The notes: generated from the sequence alone by a model not told the origin. DNA of 64,000 nt from Mucilaginibacter sp. CSA2-8R (GCF_038806765.1 NZ_CP152389.1:5022001-5086000); one strand, 5' to 3'; counted from the first letter of the stretch, positions 8,322 to 18,209 are shown. A program made the numbers and translations.

Positions 8322-10181
8322 TTACATTTTTTTCAGGACAACACAAGCTCCGCCACCGGGTGCTAATTTTACACGAATGGTGTTGGTTGAATTAACATCC
8401 TGCGTTTTTGATACGTACCCTTCTTTATGTGTGCGATAGTCAGAATCTGCGCTATCCTGAATAATAAGGGCTTTGTAATTCCCTTTACCAAGAAACGACA
8501 ATGGTATGGTAATCTCACGCGGTTGCTCATCGGTGGCTGCACCTATAAGCCAGGTACCGTCTGCTGCCTGGCGGGCCATGGTGATGTGTTCGCCAATAAC
8601 ACCGCTAAGTGTCTTGCTTTCTCGCCAAGGCATCTTTTGTGATGCATAAAACTCAAGCAATTCAGGATGTTTTTTATAATTTTCTGGTATATCAGGAATA
8701 ACGGTTACACCGGAAAATACAATAAGCGTACGCGCAGCTTCACCTACCAGAGTAGACGGAACGGGCGAGGGTTCATCCACACGACCAGCCTGGGTTAAAT
8801 CGGCCAAGCCATTGTTCATGTCTATAGGCCCTGCAAGCATGTTAACAAAAACAGATGTAACAAACGTTTTAGGGCTAAACACCTTGTGCCCATCAAGCTG
8901 AGCCTGGCAATATTCACGGGTAACTGCGTTGGGCCACGTACGCATTTGTCCGTTGGGATGTACGGGGCCATCATGAAAATCACACAGCAGATGATACTTT
9001 GCACATATTTCGGTGATGAGCTGGGTCCGGGTATTTTTTTCTTCCGGGCCACCTGTCATAAAGCCGTACTTTATGCCTGCCGCGCCCCAGTCGCTGTATT
9101 GCTTTAAAGTTTCCTCAAGTGGATACTTGCGGCCGCCAATGTCATTGATGTAAAGCCAAACGCCAACATTCTTCGACTTACCATAGGCGATGATTTCGTG
9201 TACCTGGGCAACCTTGCCACCTTTTAAAGGGTCAGAGTTTTGATTAAACTCCGGCCCATACCAATCAGCGTCTAACAGCAAATAACGCATATTATTCGCT
9301 GCAGCAAAATCGACCATACGCTTCCACGATGGTAGAGACATTTTATATTTGAAAGTGTCCACTTTTGCTCCATTGATGCGCCAATCCCACACAGCAACGC
9401 CAGGCTTTACCCACGAAAAATCATACTTTTTTTGTGGTGGCTTATTTAATAATTCGATCAAATGGGAGTCTACCAACACTCCAGGGCTGCGACCGAACAT
9501 AAGCACCCGCCAAGCCGATGTGGCCTTGGTGGCAACCCTTATCTGCTTCTCCCCTTTGGTTGCTTCCAAAACAAGCGGTTCACCAGTTGCTAATTCAGCT
9601 TCGTGAATTGCCATATATGCGTTATCGTTTGCTTTGATAGTCATCACAGGTAAGCGCTTTCCGGCAATATCGGTTAACTTTTCCGGACCTTTATTAGCAT
9701 TTTCCCCGTTGTAAAACCAAGCGATATAGTCATCAAAAAAATTGAACTGAGTCAATTCATCTAATTTTTTTCCTTCCGGAAATATGTACCGGAAAGCCAC
9801 ACCATCATTATAGGCACGTGCCACAATCTGATAAGCTTTAAGATCAATGGTTACTTCATTGTACCGGTCGGGCACAATGGCACGTTTACCCCATACCGGC
9901 TTCCAAACAGTGTTAACTGCACGATGGGGTGACCGGATAAATTGTTGCGGAGCAATTTCAGCCAAGCCTAAGGCCGATGGATTGATCAATACCCTTCCGT
10001 AGGCTGAAAACGTGTACGAAACAGACTTTTTGTACGCATAAGTAAAAGAAAGCTGCAGTTTACCGTCGGGCGATTTAAGCGTTTCAACCTCCTTTTTTGT
10101 TTGAGCTGTAACTGCATTTATACCTAAGGTAAACAACGCAATGATGAAGCACTTTAATTGTAAATATGTAGTTTTAGTCAT
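8322..10181 (-). CDS. Glycoside hydrolase family 97 protein (SusB-like)
   Basis: The protein has 619 residues from the ATG at 10181. An in-frame start 63 bases upstream would precede the signal peptide and is unlikely. A signal peptide ends near VTAQ, then comes the GH97 N-terminal beta-sandwich (SPDGKLQLSF ... GVAFRYIFP), a catalytic barrel (PSWKRMVDFAAANNMRYLLLDADWYG ... MRTWPNAVTREY) and a C-terminal beta domain. Members are periplasmic or outer-membrane alpha-glucosidases or alpha-galactosidases. It follows susD on the same strand and should cleave the oligosaccharides imported by SusCD. The residues GIKYGFM and FHDGPV differ from the usual catalytic motifs as I remember them, so the mechanism and even the activity are uncertain. 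Confidence 0.88.
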   Translation of the reverse strand: MTKTTYLQLKCFIIALFTLGINAVTAQTKKEVETLKSPDGKLQLSFTYAYKKSVSYTFSAYGRVLINPSALGLAEIAPQQFIRSPHRAVNTVWKPVWGKRAIVPDRYNEVTIDLKAYQIVARAYNDGVAFRYIFPEGKKLDELTQFNFFDDYIAWFYNGENANKGPEKLTDIAGKRLPVMTIKANDNAYMAIHEAELATGEPLVLEATKGEKQIRVATKATSAWRVLMFGRSPGVLVDSHLIELLNKPPQKKYDFSWVKPGVAVWDWRINGAKVDTFKYKMSLPSWKRMVDFAAANNMRYLLLDADWYGPEFNQNSDPLKGGKVAQVHEIIAYGKSKNVGVWLYINDIGGRKYPLEETLKQYSDWGAAGIKYGFMTGGPEEKNTRTQLITEICAKYHLLCDFHDGPVHPNGQMRTWPNAVTREYCQAQLDGHKVFSPKTFVTSVFVNMLAGPIDMNNGLADLTQAGRVDEPSPVPSTLVGEAARTLIVFSGVTVIPDIPENYKKHPELLEFYASQKMPWRESKTLSGVIGEHITMARQAADGTWLIGAATDEQPREITIPLSFLGKGNYKALIIQDSADSDYRTHKEGYVSKTQDVNSTNTIRVKLAPGGGACVVLKKM

Positions 10182-10328
10182 AATTTCTTTAATACCCAAA
10201 GCACATTCACGCCCTGAGCACTTATAATAAAATCCATAAGCCAAAATTAATTTATTTTGACTTATGGATTCGCCTATGTTTAGTTACTCCGGGTGCCCTC
10301 GTAATACAGGGCATTTAGCCGGAATTTC

Positions 10329-10349
10329 ATATCCGGTATAACCGGATAT
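10329..10349. promoter_or_regulatory. Perfect inverted repeat between susD and the GH97 gene
   Basis: The arms ATATCCGGT and ACCGGATAT are perfect 9-bp complements around the spacer ATA. It lies in the 239-base gap between the susD stop (10421) and the GH97 start (10181), about 148 bases from the latter. No T run follows on either strand, so a protein-binding site is at least as likely as an RNA hairpin. Confidence 0.4.
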
Positions 10350-10420
10350 CAGCCTATTACACTCGCTTTAGTAATCAACTTTCAATTACAGCTTGTATCA
10401 TAGTCATTTGTTGTTGACTG

Positions 10421-12304
10421 CTAATAGCCCGGATTTTGGATCAACTGCTTGTTTTTGTTAATCTCATCACGAGTGATCGGACGAAAATAAAGTGAATTGT
10501 TCCATGCCCGGTTTTCTAAAACATTGTATTCTGATGGTGTGTAAGTATAATCGTAAATTGTGGGATTATAAGCATAAGGGAAGGATAATGATTTTCCTGC
10601 CTTAAACTTTCCGGTAATGGTTACGATGGATACTTTTCTGCCCAATGTTTCGCTTGCTATCAGCCATCTGCGTACATCATGATATCGTTGCTCCTCAAAA
10701 GCCATTTCAACACGACGCTCGTGACGGTAAATATTGCGTAGCGTAGCCTGATCTACGGCTGTAACTGCAGGCATCCCTGCCCGGAAACGAATTTTGTTGA
10801 GCCAGGACACTGCGGTGCTAGTTTCGCCCAGTTCGATGGAAGCCTCTACATAATTTAGCACGGCTTCGGTATACCTGAAAAATGGCCAAGGAATAGTTTG
10901 CGGCATATTTTGATCAACCACGTTGGCGTCCGGATCGGTAAATTTGCGGTAATAGTAACCTGTATATGAACCATTCCAGTTTTCTATAGAGCTGTTTTTA
11001 GTATCCAGACCACTAAAAGTACTTGTTTTTCCGTCTATAACGAGGTCATAAGTTCCGGTTTGAATTTGATTGGCCGGATCAACATTGCCAGATACTTTAT
11101 CGCGAGGTTTCCAGTTAGCGCCATCAAACAAAATGGTGGCATACAAACGGGGGTCGCGATTTTGATATGGGTTAGCCTTCGCTACTGCGTTGGCCCAGCT
11201 AAAGGGTGTACCATCAACCATTTCATAATCATCAACCAACTGGCCTATAGGCGTATTGCCGCCCCAGTTATGGTATCCGTTGGGCCCGTTGTACAAATTT
11301 GGCGTAACCGCGTAATTAGGCGATAAAAAATACTTGGCAAAAATTAGCTCAGAAGCACCAGCAGGGTCAACATTAGTTGCTTTGCTTGCGCCCCCCATAG
11401 CAACGCTTACATGATTGGTTGTGCCTTGTGCAGGCGAAGCAGGGCTTGATAAATTAAGCTTATAACCACCCCGGCTATCGGCATCCATTACTGCTTTTGA
11501 CGCAACTTGCGCCAACCGATAACGGTCTGCCTGACTACCCGACATGTAGCACAACAGAGGCAAAGCCTGATCTGATATACCACTTAGTTTTGCGGTAAGT
11601 TTGGCTCTGTCATGCAAGTCGCTTGCTGCGTAGATCAACACTCTTGATTTAAGAGCCAATGCAGCTAATGCAGTGGCACGCCCCTTATCCACCGACTTAC
11701 CAGCTAATAATTTAGCTGCGCCATCACAATCCTTTACAATAAAATTTACGCATTCCTCATACGTATTTCGTTTAATTAACAAGTCATCAGTGATGTTATA
11801 AACATTTGTTATGATTGGAACGCCGCCATAAAAGCGCAACAGCTGCTGATAATAATAAGCCCTTAAAAAATAGGCTTCGCCTAAAAGCTGGTCTTTCTTT
11901 GCCTGATCTGATAAACTATTATTTCCGCTAACTATCCGGTCAATTGCTGTGTTACAAGTTCTAATGTACAGATACATTCTGTCCCAGTTCCACGAATCAT
12001 CTATCCATCCGGTGGTGCTTGGACTTACATTACCAGTGTTTACCACATCTATACCACGGCCAGAGTGATTAAACAGAGCCTCATCCGAAACAGATGCAAG
12101 CATCTGCTCAGAAAATCCGCCATTAACCAAACCTTTATAGGCGTCATACATGTAAGCCTCAGCTAAAACAGGGTCGCTCCAAACTACGTCTGCCGATAAT
12201 TGGTTGGGAGGGGTTACGTTCAGAAAATCTTTTTTACAGGCTGCACTCATCAACATAATGAATACCAGCATATACAGATTTTTATTTTGTGTAATCTTTT
12301 TCAT
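10421..12304 (-). CDS. susD-like: SusD/RagB-family outer-membrane lipoprotein
   Basis: The protein has 627 residues with lipobox SAAC (Cys23) followed by KKDFLNV, a classic SusD start. The TPR-like helical domain (YLYIRTCNTAIDRI, GEAYFLRAYYYQQLLRFYGGVPII) and the C-terminal block (RYTEAVLNYVEASIELGE, LNKIRFRAGMP, IYRHERRVEMAFEEQRYHDVRRW) are all typical. SusD binds glycan at the cell surface and closes over its SusC partner. The gene follows susC by 37 bases and is surely cotranscribed. Confidence 0.96.
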   Translation of the reverse strand: MKKITQNKNLYMLVFIMLMSAACKKDFLNVTPPNQLSADVVWSDPVLAEAYMYDAYKGLVNGGFSEQMLASVSDEALFNHSGRGIDVVNTGNVSPSTTGWIDDSWNWDRMYLYIRTCNTAIDRIVSGNNSLSDQAKKDQLLGEAYFLRAYYYQQLLRFYGGVPIITNVYNITDDLLIKRNTYEECVNFIVKDCDGAAKLLAGKSVDKGRATALAALALKSRVLIYAASDLHDRAKLTAKLSGISDQALPLLCYMSGSQADRYRLAQVASKAVMDADSRGGYKLNLSSPASPAQGTTNHVSVAMGGASKATNVDPAGASELIFAKYFLSPNYAVTPNLYNGPNGYHNWGGNTPIGQLVDDYEMVDGTPFSWANAVAKANPYQNRDPRLYATILFDGANWKPRDKVSGNVDPANQIQTGTYDLVIDGKTSTFSGLDTKNSSIENWNGSYTGYYYRKFTDPDANVVDQNMPQTIPWPFFRYTEAVLNYVEASIELGETSTAVSWLNKIRFRAGMPAVTAVDQATLRNIYRHERRVEMAFEEQRYHDVRRWLIASETLGRKVSIVTITGKFKAGKSLSFPYAYNPTIYDYTYTPSEYNVLENRAWNNSLYFRPITRDEINKNKQLIQNPGY

Positions 12305-12341
12305 GTCTTAAATTTTTTCTCAAGAATTACCTGCCTGTATG

Positions 12342-15300
12342 TTATAAGGTTAACCTTACGCCCATATTTATAATTTTAGCTTGTGGATAGTATTGTCCGC
12401 TGGAATTGGTTGATTCGGGATCCCATATTTTGATCTTGTCAAAAGTTGCCAGGTTAATACCATTTGCATAAATTCTTAAAGCGTTAATGCCTACTTTTTG
12501 TAACCAAGGCTTAGGTAAGGTATAACCCAGCTCCACGTTCTTGATTCTGATATAGTTGGCATTAATTACATAATAGGTATTATCAGATGCGCTAGTAGTA
12601 AAATAGGTAGCACCACTGTTGGAGTCGGACAAACGCGGGTAAACATCGCTTGGCTGATCGATGCTCCATCTTTTTTGATATGACCAGTTCAGGTAATTTC
12701 CGATGCTGCCCGATTCAGTAAGGCCTATTTTCTGCAACCCACCAAGGGCCCCCTGCATCAGCACACTTAAGTCAAACCCCTTGTACTGCAGATAAATGTT
12801 AACACCTCCTGTAAAAGTAGGCGTGCCGTTCTTATCCATCCTTACCCTGTCATCTGCGTTAATTTTACCATCGTTATTAATGTCTTTAAATTTCATATCA
12901 CCCGGCCTTAAGCTCGAGTTTGATATGCCCAAACCACTGTAATTAAGTGTATTAGCATTAATGGCTACCTGATCTTTAAATACTCCGTCGTACTGATACA
13001 GTAACCAGGCATCTGTTGGATGACCTGTAGCGCGTTGCCAATCTGGTGCACCAGGCGTTTCATCAAAAAACAAGATTTTGTTTTTAGCATAGCCACCGTT
13101 TACGCCCACGCTGTAGTTTAATTCTCCGGCTTTATCATTATAAGTTAAGCTAAAGTCAAATCCCGAATTTTTAAGCTTACCAAGGTTTACCGGAGGGAAG
13201 TTATAACTCGGTATACCAGCACTCCCGGGGATAGAACCAATTTTTGGTGCTAATACATCCGATCGGAGGTTATAGAAATAATCAACTGTTAAATTAAGCC
13301 TGCTGTTCAGGAAACTGGCATCTAAACCAATATCGGTGTTATTGGCAACTTCCCAGGTAAAATCATAATTCGGAACGGAGCCTTCGTAAACTGTTGTTAC
13401 CGGCCGGTCGCCAAACATATTGGTACTGGTAGCTAAAAGCGTTAAATATTGGTATTCTTTCAGCGCTCCGCTGTAGTACGCCTCGGCGCCCATCTTGCCC
13501 CAGGATCCTCTTAATTTTAAGTTGTTAACAAACGATATATTCTTTTTAAAAAAGTTCTCTTCTGATACTCGCCAGGCAGCCGAAACACCCGGAAAGAATC
13601 CGAAACGATGAGTTGGTGGAAATATGTAAGACCCGTCTACCCGCCAAAGAAACTGTGCTATGTACTTTTCTTTATAGTTGTAGCTGGCAGAACCAAAATA
13701 ACTTAATCTGGCGCTTTTGAAAACGTTGTTGACGCCGATGGTTTGCCCTGACTCCTGACCAAAAGATAATACCGGAATTTGTGAGGATATAAAATTACTC
13801 CTGAAAGCGTTAAAGCCGCTACTATTAGCTGTTTGACGCTGCACACCTGCCAGCAATGCAATACTGTGTCCGTTTATGTTTTTATCATAATTAATAAGCC
13901 CTGTTAAATTTACGTCGAGCCTGTTAGAACTGCTTTCTGACAGATTTGGAGTACGGAATTGATCCGGGTAAAAATCTTTTCGTTGTAATTGCGGGCTTCC
14001 GTCATTTTGCAAGCTCACTTTATCCCAGGCGTATAATTGGTAAGGTGTGCGCCATAAGGTGCGCCTGTCCCAATATTTATCCAAAGAAGCAGTACCTGTT
14101 ACCTTCAACCCATCAACGTGAGGTATCCTGATTTCTAATTTACCTGTAGATTGTAAATAATCACGGGTGGTTTTGTCGTACCCGGAAAGGTTAGTTGATG
14201 CCACTACCGGATTAATTCCATTCTCAATATCTGGTCCGGGCAAACCATTAGGCCAAATAGCCACATCGGTTGGTCTGCCACGCATCATAAATCTGAAGAT
14301 ATTACCGGCACTCACTGTTGGGTAATTAGGATTTTCTTCTCTCCCGATAACGCTGATGCCGGTGGTAATGTATTTAGTTATCTTTGATTCTACATTGATG
14401 CGCATATCGTACTGCTTGTATTTTGTAGCAGAATTTTTGTAAAACCCATCTTGATTTAGATAACCCAAAGACACCAAATACTTGGTATTTTCGCTACCAC
14501 CCGAAAACTGCAGGTTATGCCTTTGCTGAGGTGCCCAGTCTTTAAACACGGTTGAAAACCAATCTGTATTAGGATAACGCAAAGGATCAGAACCATCAGC
14601 AAATTTTTGCACGGCCAACGGAGAAAACGGAGCATTAATATTACCGTTACCGTCTGGTCGGGTATAGGAACCGGTAGCTTTTAAAGCCTGCCATGCCGCA
14701 CCCCAGTATTGTTGATTTAGGCCAGAGTTGAAAACCTGGAGTTCGTTCATAATCTCGGCATACTCTGAAGAATTTGCCATCTTGGGCGTACGTGTAGGAC
14801 GCTGCAGACCGTAATAAAAATCATAAGTTAATTGCGGCTTACCTGACTTTCCTTGTTTGGTAGTTACCAAAATAACTCCGTTACCCGCGCGCGATCCGTA
14901 AATTGCAGCAGATGCATCTTTTAAAACAGACACGCTTTCAATATCGTTTGGGTTTATCCTATCAAGTCCTCCTGCTCTTCCGGGCACGCCGTCAATTACA
15001 ATTAACGGATCGGTATTTCCGCCAGATAATGAGTTTATACCGCGTATGCGAATACTCGACCCATCTCCTCCGGGCTCCCCGCTCGGTTGTATAGCTACCA
15101 CACCTGATAAGCGGCCGGCCAAAGAGTTAGATAAATTTACAGATGATGATTTAGTAAGTTCAGCCCCTTTTACATCAGATACAGCGCCAGAAACAACCAC
15201 TTTTTTCTGCACGCCGTAACCCACCACTACAATCTGTTCCAAATCTGACGAAATAGGCACTAATCTTACAGCTTCCAGATTTGCTTTTGCCGGTATTTCC

Positions 15301-15866
15301 TGTGATGCATAGCCAACAAAAGATATAACAATGATAGCATCATCAGCTACGTTACTGATCACAAAACGACCTTTATCATTAGTTAAAGTAACTGATTTAC
15401 TTCCCTTTACTGATATGGTAGCGCCTGGTAATGGTGCACCTCTTTCGTCAACTACGCTACCCTGTACAGTAATGTTTACTGGAGTTGCTTTTCGGGCTGC
15501 ATCAGGCAGCGCTTGTACAACAACTACCGTTTTATCTACAATTTTGTATTGAACCGCCAAACCATCAAAGCAAGCAGACAAGGCCTGCTCTATGGTTGCA
15601 TTGTCAACGTTTACGTTAACAACAGTTTTTTTCAGGTTAAAGTTATTACTGATAAAAACATAACCGCTTTGCTTTTTTACCTGCTGCAATACGCTGTATA
15701 AGCTTGTGTTTTTGTTATGTAGCGTAATGTTCTGACTGTATCCTTTGGCACTTGCCTGTACAAGGGCTATGATCAACAGAAGTGTTGTTAATTTCATAAC
15801 CATAATTATTTTATTCCATCGCTGTTTATATAAGCGCACAGCAATGCCGTTAGCACTAAATTTCAT
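12342..15866 (-). CDS. susC-like: SusC/RagA TonB-linked outer-membrane transporter with STN domain
   Basis: The protein has 1174 residues. A signal peptide is followed by a secretin/TonB N-terminal (STN) domain at about 57-110 (LYSVLQQVKKQSGYVFISNN), a CarboxypepD_reg-like domain at about 130-205 (GSVVDERGAPLPGATISVKG), the plug domain (SSVNLSNSLAGRLSGVVAIQPSGEPG, IRIRGINSLSG) and a long beta-barrel. The STN domain is the contact used by FecR-type anti-sigma factors, which fits the fecI/fecR pair just upstream. It imports an oligosaccharide together with the SusD product. Confidence 0.96.
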   Translation of the reverse strand: MKFSANGIAVRLYKQRWNKIIMVMKLTTLLLIIALVQASAKGYSQNITLHNKNTSLYSVLQQVKKQSGYVFISNNFNLKKTVVNVNVDNATIEQALSACFDGLAVQYKIVDKTVVVVQALPDAARKATPVNITVQGSVVDERGAPLPGATISVKGSKSVTLTNDKGRFVISNVADDAIIVISFVGYASQEIPAKANLEAVRLVPISSDLEQIVVVGYGVQKKVVVSGAVSDVKGAELTKSSSVNLSNSLAGRLSGVVAIQPSGEPGGDGSSIRIRGINSLSGGNTDPLIVIDGVPGRAGGLDRINPNDIESVSVLKDASAAIYGSRAGNGVILVTTKQGKSGKPQLTYDFYYGLQRPTRTPKMANSSEYAEIMNELQVFNSGLNQQYWGAAWQALKATGSYTRPDGNGNINAPFSPLAVQKFADGSDPLRYPNTDWFSTVFKDWAPQQRHNLQFSGGSENTKYLVSLGYLNQDGFYKNSATKYKQYDMRINVESKITKYITTGISVIGREENPNYPTVSAGNIFRFMMRGRPTDVAIWPNGLPGPDIENGINPVVASTNLSGYDKTTRDYLQSTGKLEIRIPHVDGLKVTGTASLDKYWDRRTLWRTPYQLYAWDKVSLQNDGSPQLQRKDFYPDQFRTPNLSESSSNRLDVNLTGLINYDKNINGHSIALLAGVQRQTANSSGFNAFRSNFISSQIPVLSFGQESGQTIGVNNVFKSARLSYFGSASYNYKEKYIAQFLWRVDGSYIFPPTHRFGFFPGVSAAWRVSEENFFKKNISFVNNLKLRGSWGKMGAEAYYSGALKEYQYLTLLATSTNMFGDRPVTTVYEGSVPNYDFTWEVANNTDIGLDASFLNSRLNLTVDYFYNLRSDVLAPKIGSIPGSAGIPSYNFPPVNLGKLKNSGFDFSLTYNDKAGELNYSVGVNGGYAKNKILFFDETPGAPDWQRATGHPTDAWLLYQYDGVFKDQVAINANTLNYSGLGISNSSLRPGDMKFKDINNDGKINADDRVRMDKNGTPTFTGGVNIYLQYKGFDLSVLMQGALGGLQKIGLTESGSIGNYLNWSYQKRWSIDQPSDVYPRLSDSNSGATYFTTSASDNTYYVINANYIRIKNVELGYTLPKPWLQKVGINALRIYANGINLATFDKIKIWDPESTNSSGQYYPQAKIINMGVRLTL

Positions 15867-15960
15867 TAATTTTGTGTTCTTAGGTTAATATCTAATTAGT
15901 TCTCCCATTAATTTATTCGTTCACAGAAATCTGAACGAAAATGTTAACCAAGTACCAATA

Positions 15961-15997
15961 CCGTGGAAGTGCTTCGACTCGCTTCCGCGGATTTTTT
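15961..15997 (+). terminator. Plus-strand hairpin with T run between fecR and susC
   Basis: The arms CCGTGGAAG and CTTCCGCGG (one G-T pair) flank a 12-base loop, followed by six T on the plus strand. All genes here read on the minus strand, so as a terminator it would stop antisense transcription. On the minus-strand mRNA the hairpin sits in the susC leader and could affect relative expression or processing. Confidence 0.45.
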
Positions 15998-16072
15998 ACT
16001 CAGCTTGATTGCGCTAAATCATTCGTGTAATTGCTTCCTCATAATCTTTAATTTAAGTTTAATAATGGTTTA

Positions 16073-17230
16073 TTATTGGATTTTACCAGTTGGGGGCTGG
16101 TGTTTGGAGGCTTTGTTTGATACGATGATGTTCTTGCCTTCTACTCTGAAGGCTATTTTCAAGTTATCTAAAACTTCAAGCACTTTTGCCAGGTTCATAT
16201 TACGGTAAACCTCACCTGTGATATCAGTTTTAGGAACATCATCTTCGTAAATCACTTTGACATCATACCATCTCGACAATTGCCGCATTACAGCTTTTAA
16301 AGGCAAATGCTCAAAATGGAACAAACCACTTTTCCAAGCTACCATAGCATCAACGTCGCAATCTCTAACCATGATTTTATCGTCAACGGCACTGGTGGTA
16401 GCTTGCTGGCCGGGCTTAATATTCATAAAATTCCTGCCCTTTTCAATTCTTATGCTGCCTTGGGTCAACGTCGTACTTACAGACGCTTCATCATCATAAG
16501 CGTTAACGTTAAACTCGGTTCCTATATCGTTAATAACCTGGTCATGTGCTAACACCTTAAAGGGATGAGCCGGGTTATGGGCAACAACAATATAAGCTTC
16601 TCCGGTAACTGTAATCTTTCGTTCTTTGCCTGTAAAACTGGTTGGAAAAGTAACTGAAGAAGCAGCATTTAACCATATTTTCGATCCATCAGACAGCACT
16701 AACGGGTAAGGCGACTGCTCTCCGCAGTTTGTAGACAGTGTGTTAAAAGTGGTTCCCCCGTGATCTGAAGAAGCGCCATTAAGATAAGAGATACTGTCGC
16801 CCTGTAATTGCACACTTGTATTGCCTTGCTGTGCAAGTTTGCCGCTCATACCATTGGTGAGTACAATTTTTTGCCCGTTAGCCAACGTTAAAGTAGCCTG
16901 ATTACGACCCGGCAACGCATCGTGTTTTAATTTACGGACAACTTTATCTTGCTGAGGTTGTATTTGCGACCTTAAAAAGAAAATGCCTAACGATACAACA
17001 ATTAAAGCACAGGCAGCTGCAATATATCGCCAGACAGGGAGCTTTCGTGTTTGGGCATATTTTTCAGATTGCAGGGCAGCAGTATCCTGATCCATATACT
17101 GCGCTAATAGATCATCAAAATTTTGCGTACCAAGAAGCCCGAAGAAAGCCTCAAGCTCATGCTCCGTAGCCTTTCCAGACAGATATCGCTCAATAAGTTT
17201 TCTTTTGTAAAATTCGTCTTCGATAGGCAT
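16073..17230 (-). CDS. fecR-like: FecR-family anti-sigma factor
   Basis: The protein has 385 residues. The cytoplasmic N-terminus (1-62) is followed by one membrane segment at about 67-87 (WRYIAAACALIVVSLGIFFL), the periplasmic FecR domain (LPLVLSDGSKIWLN-like block, FTGKERKITVTGEAYIVVAHNPAHPF) and a C-terminal DUF4974-like domain (FEHLPLKAVMRQLSRWYDVKVIYED). It should hold the ECF sigma factor encoded upstream and be triggered by the STN domain of the SusC protein. Confidence 0.95.
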   Translation of the reverse strand: MPIEDEFYKRKLIERYLSGKATEHELEAFFGLLGTQNFDDLLAQYMDQDTAALQSEKYAQTRKLPVWRYIAAACALIVVSLGIFFLRSQIQPQQDKVVRKLKHDALPGRNQATLTLANGQKIVLTNGMSGKLAQQGNTSVQLQGDSISYLNGASSDHGGTTFNTLSTNCGEQSPYPLVLSDGSKIWLNAASSVTFPTSFTGKERKITVTGEAYIVVAHNPAHPFKVLAHDQVINDIGTEFNVNAYDDEASVSTTLTQGSIRIEKGRNFMNIKPGQQATTSAVDDKIMVRDCDVDAMVAWKSGLFHFEHLPLKAVMRQLSRWYDVKVIYEDDVPKTDITGEVYRNMNLAKVLEVLDNLKIAFRVEGKNIIVSNKASKHQPPTGKIQ

Positions 17231-17341
17231 CGATTGTTTGGCTTATATTATGCTTGACGATTAGCACATGCCTGTAGGGTACGGTAATTTGTATAAAAAA
17301 ACTACTTAATATATAAGCCGCTGTAAATTAGCTAATTATTT

Positions 17342-17944
17342 TTAATGATTATTAAATAAACATATAGTTATGACCATAAGTAAGTGCAGTCCGAGTTCGT
17401 CATCGGCTGCGTTTTTCAGGATTTTCATTGAACGCACCATGTGCTTTTTAACCGTATGTTTAGATATACCGAGCACATCCGCAGTCTCGTCATAAGTAAG
17501 GTTTTGTTGTCTGCACAACTTAAAAATCAGCCGTGTCTGTTCGGGCAAATCATCAACTACCTGATTTATAAATGCTAAATAATCTTTGCTCAACTGATCA
17601 TTTTCGCATTGATTATGAGCAACTTCATAAGTTGAAAGTATCATATGAAGCGCATTTTGCTCAACTGATGCTCGTCTTAAAGTGTCAATGGCTTGTCGTT
17701 TAGCTACAGTTAGTAGCCAGGCTACCGGTTCTTCGATGGTCACAGCTTGATGACGTTGCTCCCAGCATTTCAGAAAAACGTTTTGGCATACATCATCCGC
17801 TAATTCATTCGATTTTAAATACTTTTTTAGGAATCTAAAAATCACATCATAATACCGATTATAAATTTCGGTAAATGCATTTTTATCACCTCCCTTTACA
17901 AGAGACAGCAATTCCTGTGGAGTAAATAAACAATAGTCCCTCAT
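17342..17944 (-). CDS. RNA polymerase sigma factor, ECF, Bacteroidota FecI type
   Basis: The protein has 200 residues from the ATG at 17944; a TTG 15 bases upstream is less likely. Region 2 shows FTEIYNRYYDVIFRFLKKYLKSNELADDVCQNVFLKCWEQ-like helices, and region 4 shows LPEQTRLIFKLCRQQNLTYDETADVLGISKHTVKKHM-like HTH (cited in part). It precedes fecR, susC, susD and the GH97 gene on the same strand and should direct their transcription when the glycan is present. Confidence 0.95.
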   Translation of the reverse strand: MRDYCLFTPQELLSLVKGGDKNAFTEIYNRYYDVIFRFLKKYLKSNELADDVCQNVFLKCWEQRHQAVTIEEPVAWLLTVAKRQAIDTLRRASVEQNALHMILSTYEVAHNQCENDQLSKDYLAFINQVVDDLPEQTRLIFKLCRQQNLTYDETADVLGISKHTVKKHMVRSMKILKNAADDELGLHLLMVITICLFNNH

Positions 17945-18109
17945 TGCTAAGCCAATCAATAAACTTACAAAAATAAGTGTACTCTTTTGCAGGCCGTTTT
18001 AGATAATTTATAACCTACTGCAAGTTAAAGCTGTTACTGTATCAGCAGTCCGTAAGATACGAGACTTGGGCGCTACTTTGGCTAAGCCTGTAACCAGAGA
18101 TTTTCTGAG

Positions 18110-18202
18110 GCTTGCAGGATTTTTTTAAAGCGTTGGGAACAGATGATTGGTTTAAACAACATCCTCTGATAGACTGCTGGCGTAAAGCGCATTGGATATA
18201 AT
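18110..18202 (+). pseudogene. Short coding-like remnant of unknown origin
   Basis: After a TGA the frame reads GLQDFFKALGTDDWFKQHPL and continues IDCWRKAHWI before a TAA. The TAA is formed by the beginning of the AATTCGAACC motif. The composition (W, F, H, charged residues) looks like real protein and not like random A/T-rich sequence, but the family is not recognised and no start codon or promoter is visible. Confidence 0.3.
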
Positions 18203-18209
18203 TCGAACC
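18193..18209. repeat. TGG-N4-AATTCGAACC motif, copy 2
   Basis: TGG, ATAT, AATTCGAACC. It coincides with the 3' end of the coding-like remnant on the plus strand. Confidence 0.4.

Noticed and set aside
8146..8346. 66-residue minus-strand frame over the lysR/GH97 terminator
   Set aside because: It reads through a 17-bp terminator hairpin and the repeat motif; no start signal and no protein-like character.
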